Position numbers and translations under genes: made by a program. DNA of 64,000 bases from Glandiceps talaboti. Lineage: Eukaryota; Hemichordata; Enteropneusta; Spengelidae. The DNA lies in the NCBI RefSeq assembly GCF_964340395.1, contig NC_135558.1:17018271-17082270 (forward strand), in the 5' to 3' direction. This document shows, in pieces, positions 23,160 through 37,175 of the stretch (the stretch's first letter is position 1; each line of letters starts with the position of its first letter). Below the pieces are notes generated by a model, which saw nothing but the letters and a program-made list of their open reading frames with translations, made no database searches and was not told the DNA's origin.

Positions 23160-26100
23160 CAATGCAAAATATGACCTAGTGAAGTAACTATGTATTAAGT
23201 TCCACCAACTATGGTTGCCGACAATCATGTGTGCATATAAGTTTCTTGTTAACTAGATGCCACCAGGTGTGGTATAGTACTGACATTTTAAAACAATGGC
23301 ATTGCCATGGAAATTTACCACACAATTTAATTTTCATATGAGCATTTTCCAATCACAATTAGTCAATTTTCAATGTAATTGAAATGTCTGACCATCAAGC
23401 CTTTGTGTTGTGATACACTAGCAATAAATGCCATCGGAACTGGCTTTGATTCTAGGCTACATATTCTTGTAATTACTCACTTATCACACCAACTGATTTC
23501 AAAATCTCAACCTTTTGCTGACAAAGCAATATTAACGTGTGCTGTAAGGTTTTGATTTTTGGCGCCTGTTTTTGAAAGACAGCTAACATGAGCTAGAGCA
23601 ACTAGGATAGTTCATCAAAACATTTTATTCAAAGTTGAAGGCTTTTTGACATTGAGTTTTCCAAGTTCATGTTTTTCCTCTTCATATGCAAGTTTGACTT
23701 GACGGTTTGAAGGAAATTGTTTTTCTGAGAAATGACTTTCTTACCCAATATCAAAATAACATGGGTTCTTAGCATGGCATATTTGTAACTTTGTTGGCTT
23801 TGATGTTTGTAAAAAAGAGTTTGTGCACTCTCCTCAGTCGCACGTTCTACCATGTTACAGTGTTACTTTGTAAATGATCCTACTTTTTCAAAGTGTTGTT
23901 TTTCTTTTTCATAATTGTGAAGTCGAAGTCAAAGGTCTGTCATGTTGCCGTATTACTAAGAGTGTGTGGATGGCCTTATTTGTCACTTAAATTATCACAC
24001 TCCAGGGCCTTCCATTGTACCATGGTACCAAGGGTGTGTAAATGGTCCTGCTTTTCTGTTGAAAATACACACACCAAAGTATTACTTTGTACCTTGTAAT
24101 GTGTACACAATTTGACTTGTGTCTTCTATATGAAATTACAGCAGAAATTGAATCTCTCATCTGTGGCCTGAGCTTTGGTGACTTTGTGGTGACCATAGTA
24201 TAAGGAACTTGAATGGATACTAGGCTACATACTAACTTGTTTGCTAACCTATCACAGTCTTATTTCATAAGCACAATACTTTAAACTCACTTTCCTAAAT
24301 ATAACAACAATGGAATAATTTTGATTCATGTTCCTCTTCCTGGAAAAATGTTTTAATGCAGGTAGTAGCTAGTCACTAACTGGACAAATCTCTGTTGTAC
24401 AGGAAAGAGTTTGACCTTTGTAAGCAGAATTTTTTTGTTATTAAGTTTTTTTCAAAGTAAATTTGTTAGTCACATAAGGCACAATAATTTTTGGCAGATG
24501 GGGGGGGGGGGAGGGGGCAGATTTATTTATACAAATGCATCATGTAACCTACTTTAGACTCCATGTGAGTTCTGCCAACTATGGTCACTACACCGTCACC
24601 TGGGCTCAATGCATTGTCATACATAAATTTAGCTGTGACCATGGGCTAGTGTATCGATCGACCACATTCTGAAAATAATGCATGGCTTTCCTTGGAAATG
24701 TACCATTTAATTCATTTTTTTGGTTGCTGTTCAAAGCTGCATAGCCTGTAGTTGACCTCTTGTCTGTTTACATTCTGGGACTTCCTACTTTTCTACTTCA
24801 GAACACAATAATGTCTCCCTCTCTACCAAACTCCCATGAGTGTTTAAATGACCCCATGTTAAACTTTAAAAAATACATTTTACCAAAATACTATGAATGT
24901 GTAAATGTTCAACTTTCCTCATAAGTACACACTACAAACTCCTTTCATTGTGCCATATTATTACTATGATTGTATAAATGGCCAACTTTCAATGTATAAA
25001 TGGACAGTCAAAGGTCTGTCATGTTGCCATATTACTAAGAGTGTGTAGATGGCCTTATTTGTCACTTAAATTATCACACTCCAGGGCCTTCCATTGTACC
25101 ATGGTACCAAGGGTGTGTAAATGGTCCTGCTTTTCTGTTGAAAATACACACACCAAAGTATTACTTTGTAGCTTGTAATGTGTACACAATTTGACTTGTG
25201 TCTTCTATTTAAAATTACAGCAGAAATTGAATCTCTCATCTGTGGCCTGAGCTTTGGTGACTTTGTGGTGACCATAGTGTAAGGAACTTGAATGGATACT
25301 AGGCTACATACTAACTTGTTTGCTAACCTATCACAGTCTTATTTCATAAGCACAATACTTTAAACTCACTTTCCTAAATATAACAACAATGGAATAATTT
25401 TGATTCATGTTCCTCTTCCTGGAAAAATGTTTTAATGCAGGTAGTAGCTAGTCACTAACTGGACAAATCTCTGTTGTACAGGAAAGAGTTTGACCTTTGT
25501 AAGCAGAATTTTTTTGTTATTAAGTTTTTTTCAAAGTAAATTTGTTAGTCACATAAGGCACAATAATTTTTGGCAGATGGGGGGGAGGGGGGCAGAGTTA
25601 TTTATACAAATGCATCATGTAACCTACTTTAGACTCCATGTGAGTTCTGCCAACTATGGTCACTACACCGTCACCTGGGCTCAATGCATTGTCATACATA
25701 AATTTAGCTGTGACCATGGGCTAGTGTATCGATCGACCACATTCTGAAAATAATGCATGGCTTTCCTTGGAAATGTACCATTTAATTCATTTTTTTGGTT
25801 GCTGTTCAAAGCTGCATAGCCTGTAGTTGACCTCTTGTCTGTTTACATTCTGGGACTTCCTACTTTTCTACTTCAGAACACAATAATGTCTCCCTCTCTA
25901 CCAAACTCCCATGAGTGTTTAAATGACCCCATGTTAAACTTTAAAAAATACATTTTACCAAAATACTATGAATGTGTAAATGTTCAACTTTCCTCATAAG
26001 TACACACTACAAACTCCTTTCATTGTGCCATATTATTACTATGATTGTATAAATGGCCAACTTTCAATGTATAAATGGACAGTCAAAGGTCTGTCATGTT

Positions 26101-29100
26101 GCCATATTACTAAGAGTGTGTAGATGGCCTTATTTGTCACTTAAATTATCACACTCCAGGGCCTTCCATTGTACCATGGTACCAAGGGTGTGTAAATGGT
26201 CCTGCTTTTCTGTTGAAAATACACACACCAAAGTATTACTTTGTAGCTTGTAATGTGTACACAATTTGACTTGTGTCTTCTATTTAAAATTACAGCAGAA
26301 ATTGAATCTCTCATCTGTGGCCTGAGCTTTGGTGACTTTGTGGTGACCATAGTGTAAGGAACTTGAATGGATACTAGGCTACATACTAACTTGTTTGCTA
26401 ACCTATCACAGTCTTATTTCATAAGCACAATACTTTAAACTCACTTTCCTAAATATAACAACAATGGAATAATTTTGATTCATGTTCCTCTTCCTGGAAA
26501 AATGTTTTAATGCAGGTAGTAGCTAGTCACTAACTGGACAAATCTCTGTTGTACAGGAAAGAGTTTGACCTTTGTAAGCAGAATTTTTTTGTTATTAAGT
26601 TTTTTTCAAAGTAAATTTGTTAGTCACATAAGGCACAATAATTTTTGGCAGATGGGGGGAGGGGGCAGTTATTTATACAAATGCATCATGTAACCTACTT
26701 TAGACTCCATGTGAGTTCTGCCAACTATGGTCACTACACCGTCACCTGGGCTCAATGCATGGTCATACATAAATTTAGCTGTGACCATGGGCTAGTGTAT
26801 CGATCGACCACATTCTGAAAATAATGCATGGCTTTCCTTGGAAATGTACCATTTAATTCATTTTTTTTGGTTGCTGTTCAAAGCTGCATAGCCTGTAGTT
26901 GACCTCTTGTCTGTTTACATTCTGGGACTTCCTAATTTTCCACCTCAGAACACAATAATGTCTCCCTCTCTACCAAACTCCCATGAGTGTTTAAATGACC
27001 CCATGTTAAACTTTAAAAAATACATTTTACCAAAATACTATGAATGTGTAAATGTTCAACTTTCCTCATAAGTACACACTACAAACTCCTTTCATTGTGC
27101 CATATTATTACTATGATTGTATAAATGGCCAACTTTCAATGTATAAATGGACAGTCAAAGGTCTGTCATGTTGCCATATTACTAAGAGTGTGTAGATGGC
27201 CTTATTTGTCACTTAAATTATCACACTCCAGGGCCTTCCATTGTACCATGGTACCAAGGGTGTGTAAATGGTCCTGCTTTTCTGTTGAAAATACACACAC
27301 CAAAGTATTACTTTATAGCTTGTAATGTGTACACAATTTGACTTGTGTCTTCTATATGAAATTACAGCAGAAATTGAATCTCTCATCTGTGGCCTGAGCT
27401 TTAGTGACTTTGTGGTGACCATAGTATAAGGAACGTGAATGGATACTAGGCTCCATGCTAACTTGTTTGCTAACCTATCACAGTCTTATTTCAAAAGCAC
27501 AATACTTTAAACTCACTTTCCTAAATATAACAACAATGGAATAATTTTGATTCATGTTCCTCTTCCTGGAAAAATGTTTTAATGCAGGTAGTAGCTAGTC
27601 ACTAACTGGACAAATCTCTGTTGTACAGGAAAGAGTTTGACCTTTGTAAGCAGAATTTTTTTGTTATTAAGTTTTTTTCAAAGTAAATTTGTTAGTCACA
27701 TAAGGCACAATAATTTTTGGCAGATGAGGGGGGGGGGGGGCAGACTTATTTATGCAAATGCATCATGTAACCTACTTTAGACTCCATGTGAGTTCTGCCA
27801 ACTATGGTCACTACACCGTCACCTGGGCTCAATGCATGGTCATACATAAATTTAGCTGTGACCATGGGCTAGTGTATCGATCGACCACATTCTGAAAATA
27901 ATGCATGGCTTTCCTTGGAAATGTACCATTTAATTCATTTTCTCCATTGCCCAAACAAAAATACTCAGTACCTGAACAATAATTGAAATCTCTGACTAAC
28001 CCTGAAGCTTTGGAGTATGGGGAGTGATAATATAAGTGGACCTGGCATTCTGGGCCACCTACTCACTTTTTGTTCACCTATCACACCATTTTATTTAAAA
28101 AGTTCAACCTTCACTGAGTATCATGGTGGAACTGTATTTCTTATTGTTCATTTGAAGTCAGTTTTTCACATTTTTTGAAATATAAATAAACTGAACAAGG
28201 CTTGGGTATACTTAATGTGAACATCATGTTCAAAGTTTAAGTTGAAACTTTTCTTACTTCATTTTTTCTCTTCATGTGCAAGTTTTACTTGCCAGATCAT
28301 CTAAGAAACCCTTTTAAGTAGAAGTCTTTATTCCAAAACCAAATAATGTTGGTCCACAACATAGCAAAGTTCTAACTTTTGGTTTTGATGTTTCAAATAA
28401 AAGTATATGTTCAGTATATTGTTTCTGTGTCTGTTGTAATATCCCCCTAAAGTCTAATATCTAGCAAGACCACATATATGAAGTGCTGTCAAATGTGAGA
28501 ACAATATATTGAGTCATCAGTCATCTTACAATTGTGTATTGGTTGCTGTTCAAAGCTGCATAGCTTGTAGTTAACCTCTTGTCTGTTTACATTCTGGGAC
28601 TTCTTAGTTTTCCACTTCAGAACACAATAATGTCTCCCTCTCTACCAAACTCCAATGAGTGTTTAAATGACCCCATGTTAAACTTTAAAAAATACATTTT
28701 ACCAAAATACTATGAATGTGTAAATGTTCAACTTTCCTCATAAGTACACACTACAAACTCCTTTCATTGTTGCATATTATTACTATGATTGTATAAATGG
28801 CCAACTTTCAATGTATAAATGGACAGTCAAAGGTCTGTCATGTTGCCATATTACTAAGAGTGTGTAGATGGCCTTATTTGTCACTTAAATTATCACACTC
28901 CAGGGCCTTCCATTGTACCATGGTACCAAGGGTGTGTAAATGGTCCTGCTTTTCTGTTGAAAATACACACACCAAAGTATTACTTTGTAGCTTGTATTGT
29001 GTACATGATTTGACTTATTTGTGTCTTCTATTTAAAATACAGCAGAAATTGAATCTCTCATCTGTGGCCTGAGCTTTGGTGTCTTTGTGGTGACCATAGT

Positions 29101-30060
29101 ATAAGGAACTTGAATGGATTCTAGGCTACTTGTTTGCTAACCTATCTCAGTCTTATCTCAAAAGCACAATACTTTAAACTCACTTTCCTAAATATAATAA
29201 CAATGGAATAATTTTGATTCATGTTCCTCTTCCTGGAAAAATGCGTCAATGCAGGTAGTAGCTAGTCACTAACTGGACAAATCTGTAATGTACAGGAAAG
29301 AGTGTGACCTTTGTAAGCAGAATTTTTTATGTTATTCATTTTTTTATAAAGTAAATTTGTTAGTGAGATAAGGCACAACAATTTTTTGGCAGATGGGGGT
29401 GGGCCAGAGTTATTTATACAAATGCATCATGTAACCTACTTTAGACTCCATGTGAGTTCTGCCAACTATGGTCACTACACTGTCACCAGGACTCACTGCA
29501 TGGTCATACATAAATTTAGCTGTGACCATGGGCTCGTGTATCAATCGACCACATTCTGAAAATAATGCATGGCACTACCTTGGAAATGTATCATTTAATT
29601 CATTTTCTCCATTGTCCAATCAAAAATACTTGGTACTTGAACATGTGAAGTGATAATGTAAGTGGACCTGGCATTCTGGGCCACATACTTACTTCTTTGT
29701 TCACCTGTCACACCATTTTATTTAAAATGTTCAACCTTGACTCAGACTGCAAAATTTTGGTGTGCTGGAACTGTATTTCTTATTGTCCATTTGAAGTCAG
29801 TTTTTCACATTTTTTGAAAAATAAATAAACTGAACAAGGATTGGGTATACTTTATGTAAACATCATGTTCAAAATTTGTTTCACTTCATGCACACATTTT
29901 ACTTGCCAGATCATCTAAGAAACCCTTTTAAGTAGAAGTCTTTATTCCAAAACAAAATAATGTTGGTCCACAACATAGCAAAGTTCTAACTGTTGGTTTT
30001 GATGTTTCAATTAAAAATATATGATCAGTGTATTTTTCTGTGTCTGGTGTAATATCTGTG
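23160..30060 (+). repeat. large tandem array with ~1.07-kb (short) and ~1.67-kb (long) units
   Basis: A near-identical block starting aaaggtctgtcatgttgcc recurs near 23930, 25010, 26085, 27157 and 28830. The intervals are about 1080, 1075, 1072 and 1673 bp. The last interval is longer because it keeps a ~600-bp segment (about 27938-28537) missing from the first three units. A diverged relative of that segment follows the fifth unit (29600-30060), and another precedes the first (23210-23880). Repeated small open frames on both strands differ only slightly between units and are passengers. A poly-G tract varies in length from unit to unit, as expected of slippage. Confidence 0.85.
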
Positions 30061-30855
30061 TCTGGTGTCATATCAGCCCATGACTTCAGAATTCAGAGCA
30101 CTATACAAAAACCTATTTGTAATCACATTGTCCCTTCGTGAAGACCAGTTACAACAAGGGGTGTTCAAATTTGCCATATTGTTTTACCTTGTCTTTATTG
30201 GCCAATAAAATCATTGTCAAATAAAGGTAAAAGTCTGATTTTACACACCAGAATATGACTACAATCGTGTTTCAAGAAGTCTACTAATAACATGCTAACA
30301 ACCTAGTAAACTTTAAACTGGTTTTGAAGTTTTCAAGAGTTTTTGGTATCTTTTCCTCTGTCTACTCTGCATTCTAAAAAGGAAGAAAGCATATGAAATT
30401 ATGTCAAATACCAGATTATTACAGTAGGTTGTCAGTTTTCTGACAATTTTGCAGTTGCTGTTGTGTAAAGATACAACGGAAAATACAGGGATACTTAATT
30501 TACCTTTTAAAAATGCATAAAGGTCCTATTTTATACTTTACTTCCATGAGTATGTAAATGGCCCTACTTCCCACTTAAAAGTACACACTCGGTCCAAGGT
30601 CCTACTTTTAAGCTTATGCCCAGTAAATGCTTCACACCCAATGGCTCCATAAACCACGTCAGCCTGGGAAGGCTTCACAAGTTCACATGCCTACAGAAAG
30701 CTCAATAATGGTTGTTTCTTTAAACTGCGATGATTTTTGTATAGTCTGCTAGGGGAAGAATATACGATATCATGTTCATGGATTTAGCATCACAACAAAC
30801 TAGGGGTCTCATAACACACACCCGTACTGAAGGCCTCATTTGTAATAAAACACAC

Positions 30856-30905
<50 letters not shown>

Positions 30906-31900
30906 CTTAAACTCAAAAACCGCCAGATCGATTGGCTTGGTATTTGGTGGAGAGATTACTTTTGGTGTCTAGTTGGTAAATTGTTCAAAACAAAATGATC
31001 ACAAAACAGGTATGTGATTTGGGTAAAAAAATGTCATTTTTGGTAAAAAAAACCCAACAACCCTTAATCACAAAAGCAACAATGCAGATTGGTCTAAAAT
31101 TTCGGGGAAACATTCTTAGGTGTGTGTTAATTAAGATTTGTTCATGACATGATTCCATTCGTAATATGCAAATTAGGGCTAAAAATGTGTCATGTCTTTT
31201 TGGCCAAAATTATTTAATTCCAAGACTACTGAGCAGATTCGGCTGAAATTTAATGGGAATCCATCTGGGAGTGTATAGATTAAGAAATATTAAGCATATA
31301 ATGATCTAATCAGTGCTATGCAAATTAGGTGTAAACATGTGAATTTTGATAAAAAACTTACATCTCAAGAAGTACTTGGTCAATGAGACTGAAGCTTGGT
31401 AAGATGTTTCTAGAAGTGTTATTCTGCAGATTTTCTTCTAAAGTTTTTGACACGAATGGCCGTAACAATCATGACCACGCCCTTAGCAACACTAAATGGC
31501 CGTATATTTTGCTAAAATAACAATATCATTTGGTAGGCAAGTTAGTAAACATTAAAATATGTATGCAAATATCCCTAGCAACTATGACCACGCCCATAGC
31601 AACAGCCAAACGGTCGTGTATTTCACAAAGATAACAAGGACTCATAGATCAGTGAACAAACATTCAAAAAAATATGCAAATATGCATAGCAACAAGTCCA
31701 CGCCCATGGCAACAGTCAAATGATCACATATATTGCAAAGATAAAAAGGATTATGAGACAAATTGATAAACATTCAAAAAATGAATGTAAATGTGCCTAG
31801 TAACAAGACCACGCCCATAGCAACAGCCAAATGGTCGCGTATATTGCAAAGATAACAACAGGGTTGGATAGGCAACAGGATAGTCATCCAGTTAATGAAC
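30856..31900. repeat. (GT)n tract followed by two tandem-repeat blocks
   Basis: A (GT)n run at 30856-30901 leads into two or three degenerate units of about 190 bp (30905-31440), each containing a gatnggnntgaaattt-like line and aatatgcaaattagg. Four units of about 115 bp follow (31440-31860) sharing ccacgccc(a/t)tagcaac and aaatggtcg. This arrangement is typical of a non-autonomous repeat linked to a GT microsatellite. No protein is encoded. Confidence 0.6.
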
Positions 31901-32430
31901 ACCTATACCTAGCATGGATCAGCATGTGGATAAGCATTTATAAAAAAAAATAAACAGTTGTGCTACAATGCCATTGTCATTATTTTATGATTGTTCGTGA
32001 AGTGTCAAACCTCATATGAAAAATAATAAAACTGTAATTTAATGTCAGTAGAACTTCGTACTCATTCATTTATTTCCTTACCGTAAAGACCTTATATTAC
32101 AAATACAATGTTCTACTTACATGTCAAAGAGTTTTATAATCATCATGTGTACGATCATTTTGGGTAAACTTTGTTATTTTCTTCGAATTTCGTAAATTTA
32201 GCTCTTTTGGCGTAAAAGTTTGCACAGTCGTAATTTGCTTTTTCTTTTCTACTTTGACTGCAATGTACTTCTTGTTTTCTTCAATTGCATAGCGAGGAAA
32301 CGGATCATATATTAATACACGGCACTGCACATGACAATCTGATGCGCATGCCTAGAGATACCTATTATGTTCAATATTAAAGGTTGTTCATTTCCCACAT
32401 CAAAACACAGGGAGCCCAGGCACTGTGTTG
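31901..32430. other. intergenic stretch, nothing recognised
   Basis: No exon, RNA gene or repeat is recognisable here. A short minus-strand open frame (32124-32330) has no familiar motif. Confidence 0.4.
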
Positions 32431-32436
32431 CAAACA

Positions 32437-32925
32437 AACAAACAAACAAACAAACAAACAAACCAAACAAATAAACAAAGGACGAACGAACGAACATATA
32501 TAGATCGAGGGATAAATACATAACTAAAACATGCATACATACATACATACATACATACATACATACATACATACATACATACATACATACAGACAGACAT
32601 GTATACATATATAAAAACATATACATGTGTATACATACATACATGTAAACATACATACATACATACATACATACATACATACACATACATACATACATAC
32701 ATACATACATACATACATACATACATACATACAGACGTACAGACGTACAGACATACATGTATACATATATAAAAACATATACATGTGTATACATACATAC
32801 ATGTAAACATACATACATACATACATACATACATACATACATACATACATACATACATACATACATACATACATACACCCACAGACATACATACATACAT
32901 ACATACATACATACATACATTCACA
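32437..32925. repeat. (CAAA)n and (ACAT)n microsatellite with a higher-order repeat
   Basis: A (CAAA)n run is followed by (ACAT)n from about 32530. A composite block (cagacatgtatacatatataaaaacatata...) occurs at about 32593-32650 and again at about 32750-32815, so ~160 bp of the microsatellite has itself been duplicated. The 60-200 codon open frames on both strands are shadows of the tetranucleotide repeat. Confidence 0.9.
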
Positions 32926-32999
32926 AACAAAATATGCATGAATACATGAAAATACCACAAAGACTTGGATACCTACCTATATACATGGGTACATCATGT

Positions 33000-35600
33000 A
33001 CGTATATGGACAATATACTATTAAAACTATGTACTATGTTTCTAAATACTTTGCTATACAATTCAGTGTTAATTTGTCACAATATTACAGATAATACAGC
33101 AGAATTCCTCAGGCTACGGTTCCACAGTTCCGTGTCAGTTAATTTATTATTTCCTTTCCTTTGTGTTTCGTTGTGCAGCTATAGAAACCGAAATATGTAC
33201 ACGATGCTGTAATGATGGTGACCTTTGCAATGGATCAACTACTCAATCATTGAAGATGACAATGATCGTGCCGAGCATCTTGATGGCGCTCAGAATGTAC
33301 GTCTTCTGAGATAATTTATTCTTGAAGAATTATCACATTTTTTTCTTTCTTCAAGATAATATATAATCAGTTTATTTACCCCAAATAAATATAACAGTTG
33401 GTAATTGGGGAGTTAGGCAATAGTTTACAGCTAGTCCCCTCACTTATTTGTATACAGAATTCACAGCAAGGTACTGAATATGACTCAAAATATATAATGT
33501 ATTATGTGCACACGATTAGAATTACAAATTAATATACAGTTGATCAGTTATACTGAATTAATGAGCGAGAACAATATATATCGCGCAACTGCATGGCAAT
33601 TTACAATTTCACAACAATTAGCACTATCGTTGAAGCAGAACAAGTTAAAACAGCAGCAACATGCCATTTATGAAGTTTCAGATTAAAGAGGGGAAAGTGC
33701 AGTTGAACTTACATGTATGAGCTTCTGACTTTAGTACCTTTGTATTCATTATAGTACTGATATCAATTGTGTTATGAGCACCGCTGTGACTTACTCAACT
33801 TTGAAATCTTTTAAAGAAAAAATTCTGCACTTGTTGATATTTGTTCAGCCTTTTTTGCGGGAATTTCCTAGATCCTACAAAGTTTCATAGGGAAAATCTC
33901 TTTTAATGACATCACAAATAGCTATAAAGCTCTTTATCTTGGCAAATACAAAGCTGTGTGAACGTGTACATCACTAGATGTACTTGCAGGCTAGATTAGT
34001 TTGACTGGGTATCAATAGTATTAATTTCCAAACAAGTAAACAGAACAATTAAAGTTTCCATATTTCTGACACATCAAACTTATATATGTTGTTGGTGTGA
34101 GTTCATGAATGTACTGTAAATGAATGGTACTGACATCTTGTAATGTGAATTTTGATTATATGCTGTACCTTGCTATCGTACACTGTCGACTTTGTTCAGC
34201 ACATCCAGACTGAAGTATCGAGACCATAAGGCCAACCTTTGATTACGTTTCCTATCTTTGGATTTTTACCATTTTTCGTTCAATTTCAAATTAATTATTC
34301 AGTTGAAATAAATGTTCACATAGCTTACACACCAAGCAGTGATTGTTATAATTTTAATTGTCTGTGAAATGGGATATATTGAGAGGCGTAAATCTTTTAT
34401 TGTTACAGGTGAGACATCTGAAAACATGTTAATATTCATATCGCCAAGGAACAATCACTTCCCCTCATAGACATTAGATCAAGGTATGCCAGTATGTGTG
34501 TCTATTTGTCAGTTAGTTAGTCAGTCAGTTTGTCTAAGTATGGACTCGTTCCGACATCTTAAACTTTATATTAAAGAAGTATCTTTGAGTATGTTCATCA
34601 TCGCAATGGATGATGTGTTCCTACGTCCGTCGATGATGGGGGTGGGGTGGTGGTTGGGGGTAGTATGTTTCGTTGACGTTGAGATAAAAAATTACGATGA
34701 AACAAATTCTAGCATGTAAATGTTGAAACCGTGTATAAAGTAGTCTTGTATCGCCCTGTTTGTTAAATCATCTGTCAAGGGAAAGGAGGGGGTGGGGGAA
34801 ATATTTGTTTGTACACAAATAACTAGAAGTTGAGGAAAGTAGGATTCATTATCTTTTCACATGCAAATTGGGGTAAAATAGCATATATTTTAAAAAAAGC
34901 ATATATTTAAAAAAAAAGATAGAAAAAAGGAGTAGTTACAATAGCCATTTAAATGTGCACAGAATTCATACTGAGCTCGAGTCTGTTTCAGGATTCTGAC
35001 ATCTTTTCAACAAAGCTGATTAACGTAAGTTTGGCCAATCATAAATGTAGTCTCTTCCAATGTTTTCCTTAGGTAACCAATCATAAATTCAGTCTCTTCC
35101 AATTCTTTCCTTAGTAACAAATCATAAATAGGTCAATATCAAGTTTGCATCAATATTTATGGACTGCAGGTAACTCAACATCAGCTGATGATTATGTGTT
35201 ATTTGTAGGAATTTCTTAATAACCAATAAAGTATATGTAGTTGTTTTTAATAGTACTCAGTTGTACAGTCGTCATTCTTTTCATAATCTCTCCTTAAACA
35301 GTTTTCCCCACATGCGATAAATGAAAGGCCACTGTTGATGTCAATTGTTGTAAAGGGTTTTATGAAAGTGATGAATCTATAGCTCGACCTCTTAATAATG
35401 AAAGATATTTGTATGTAGTATTTGGCAACGGTCTATCAAGATCACCTGATTAAAACACTTAGTTTAATTGTTCCAAATGAAGTGTAGACTTTCAGTATGC
35501 TGATTAGTTTTACACTCCAGTATATATCAAGTTGCTCTGAGTATTTTTGAAAAATATTTGAGTAGCCCCCCCCCACCCCCGCCTTCCTTCAGTCTGCCAG
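33000..35600. other. intergenic stretch with a minor tandem repeat
   Basis: No coding exon is recognised. Around 35033-35125 a ~50-bp unit (aatcataaa...agtctcttccaat) is repeated two to three times. Confidence 0.4.
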
Positions 35601-35623
35601 TTTTTAGTATCCTCTGTAGTTTT

Positions 35624-37175
35624 GTAGATAGCAACCATGAAGTCAAAGATGCCATGATAATTGGTAAATTACTTGTCCTTGGGTTTGATCCAAAGCCATG
35701 TGATGATGACCCAGATGCAGCCAAGAAAAGAATACGACACAAGTATGCATATGATGACAGGGAAGTTTGTAAAGAAGCATTTTTATTTTTACACAACACT
35801 ATTTTATGGAAACACTGGTAAACATCCAAAGCATGCCTTAACATACGAACAAGTTATACACTATACTGAATTTATACTTCGGTATGCTGAAGACCATGGA
35901 CTTCCACAGCCAGCAGCCCCAAGAGGTACAGATAACAAACCACCAGTGCATTTACCAGCATCTGAAAATTATAAAACAATGCATGGCCTGTACTGTACAG
36001 TTTGTAATGCCCAGCTGAGACCATTTGGATATGACAGCTTTCGACTTGTATGGCATCAGATTTATCCTCATGTGCAATTCGCAAATCCAAAATCTGATTT
36101 TTGTCAGAGATGAGGGGACTTTCGAGAAAAAGTGTTCCATGCACGCACTGAAGAAGAAAAGTTGAATGCATGCTGTGATCGACCTGACAACACACATCAA
36201 TGAAGCTAAATCAGGCAGAGCATACTATAGAGAATATATCAATGCAGCTAAAGAAGAACTGATAGATTGTGATTTACCAATTGAGTATATATGATTTGCC
36301 AATTGAACCATGTAGTGATGATTTCATTTGATTTCATTACACTTTTGATTTTGCCCAAAATATCTTTCTCCCTCATAGAGTTAGGCAGGTTCGGCCAATG
36401 TTTTTTAAAACACCATTAAAAGTGCAGTTGTTTGGCATATGTAGTGAAGGTGTGCCACGACAAGTTAATTATCTAATCAGTGAACAGGAAACCATAGGTG
36501 AAAATGGCACAAAAAGTCATGGTCCTAACACTGTTGTATCCTGTCTTCACCATCACTTTGAACAGTACAGCTTTGGTGAACAAAGCTGCTCTATGCATGC
36601 TGATAACTGCAGTGGTCAGAACGAAAATAAGACTGTCATTGCATACTTAGCCTGGAGAGTAATGACAGGACTTCACAAATCAACTCAATTCAATTTCATG
36701 ATGAGTGGACACACCGGATGCACTGCTGATGGTTTCTTTGGTTATTTAAAACAGAAATATAGAAGGTCCAATATTGATACTGTACATGAGCTAGCATCCA
36801 GTCAATCTGTCTTGCAGTCCAAACATTGCCCAATTGTTTAAGAACAGTACTACTGGTCATCCACACTATGAGTGGCGGGATTGGATTACATACCTGCATC
36901 GCTTCTTCAAACCTGTTCCTGGGGTAAGAAAATATCACCATTTCTGCTTTACATCTGATCACCCAGGTAGCGTGTTTGTGCGTGAATCACTCACCTCAAC
37001 GGAGAAGGAGTTCAAAGTACTTCGACAGCCAGATACTCGGTTCTGCAGACAGGAACTACCACCAGTGATCCAACCAGCTGGAATGACACGGGGACGTCAA
37101 ACTTACCTGTACAAGACCATCAGAGAGCATGTTGCGCCAATAAATAGAGACATAGTGTGCCCCAGACCAACATAA
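35624..37175 (+). pseudogene. broken copy of a multi-copy orphan family (DUF7869-like)
   Basis: Several open segments in different frames resemble one protein family that I recall under the label DUF7869, common as multi-copy genes in invertebrates. Recognisable pieces are HGLPQPAAPRG and a Cys-rich YCTVCNAQLRPFGYDSF segment (35790-36113), then HADNCSGQNENK with WRVMTG and MSGHTGCTADGFFG (36398-36841), and KYHHFCFTSDHPGSVFVRES (36834-37175). The reading frame is interrupted about four times, so the copy is probably dead. The conserved Asp/Asn-rich HADNC motif hints at an RNase H-like fold, but that is inference. No clear terminal repeats were found. It could be a decayed transposable element or a processed gene copy. 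Confidence 0.65.

Noticed and set aside
23160-30060. CRISPR-like reading of the regular repeats
   Set aside because: Units are about 1 kb, near-identical throughout with no unique spacers, and the genome is eukaryotic.
32312-33212. Long ORFs of Met-Tyr-Val-Cys or His-Thr-Tyr-Ile repeats
   Set aside because: They are translations of the (ACAT)n tract in several frames. The same applies to 49560-50020 and 58550-59087.
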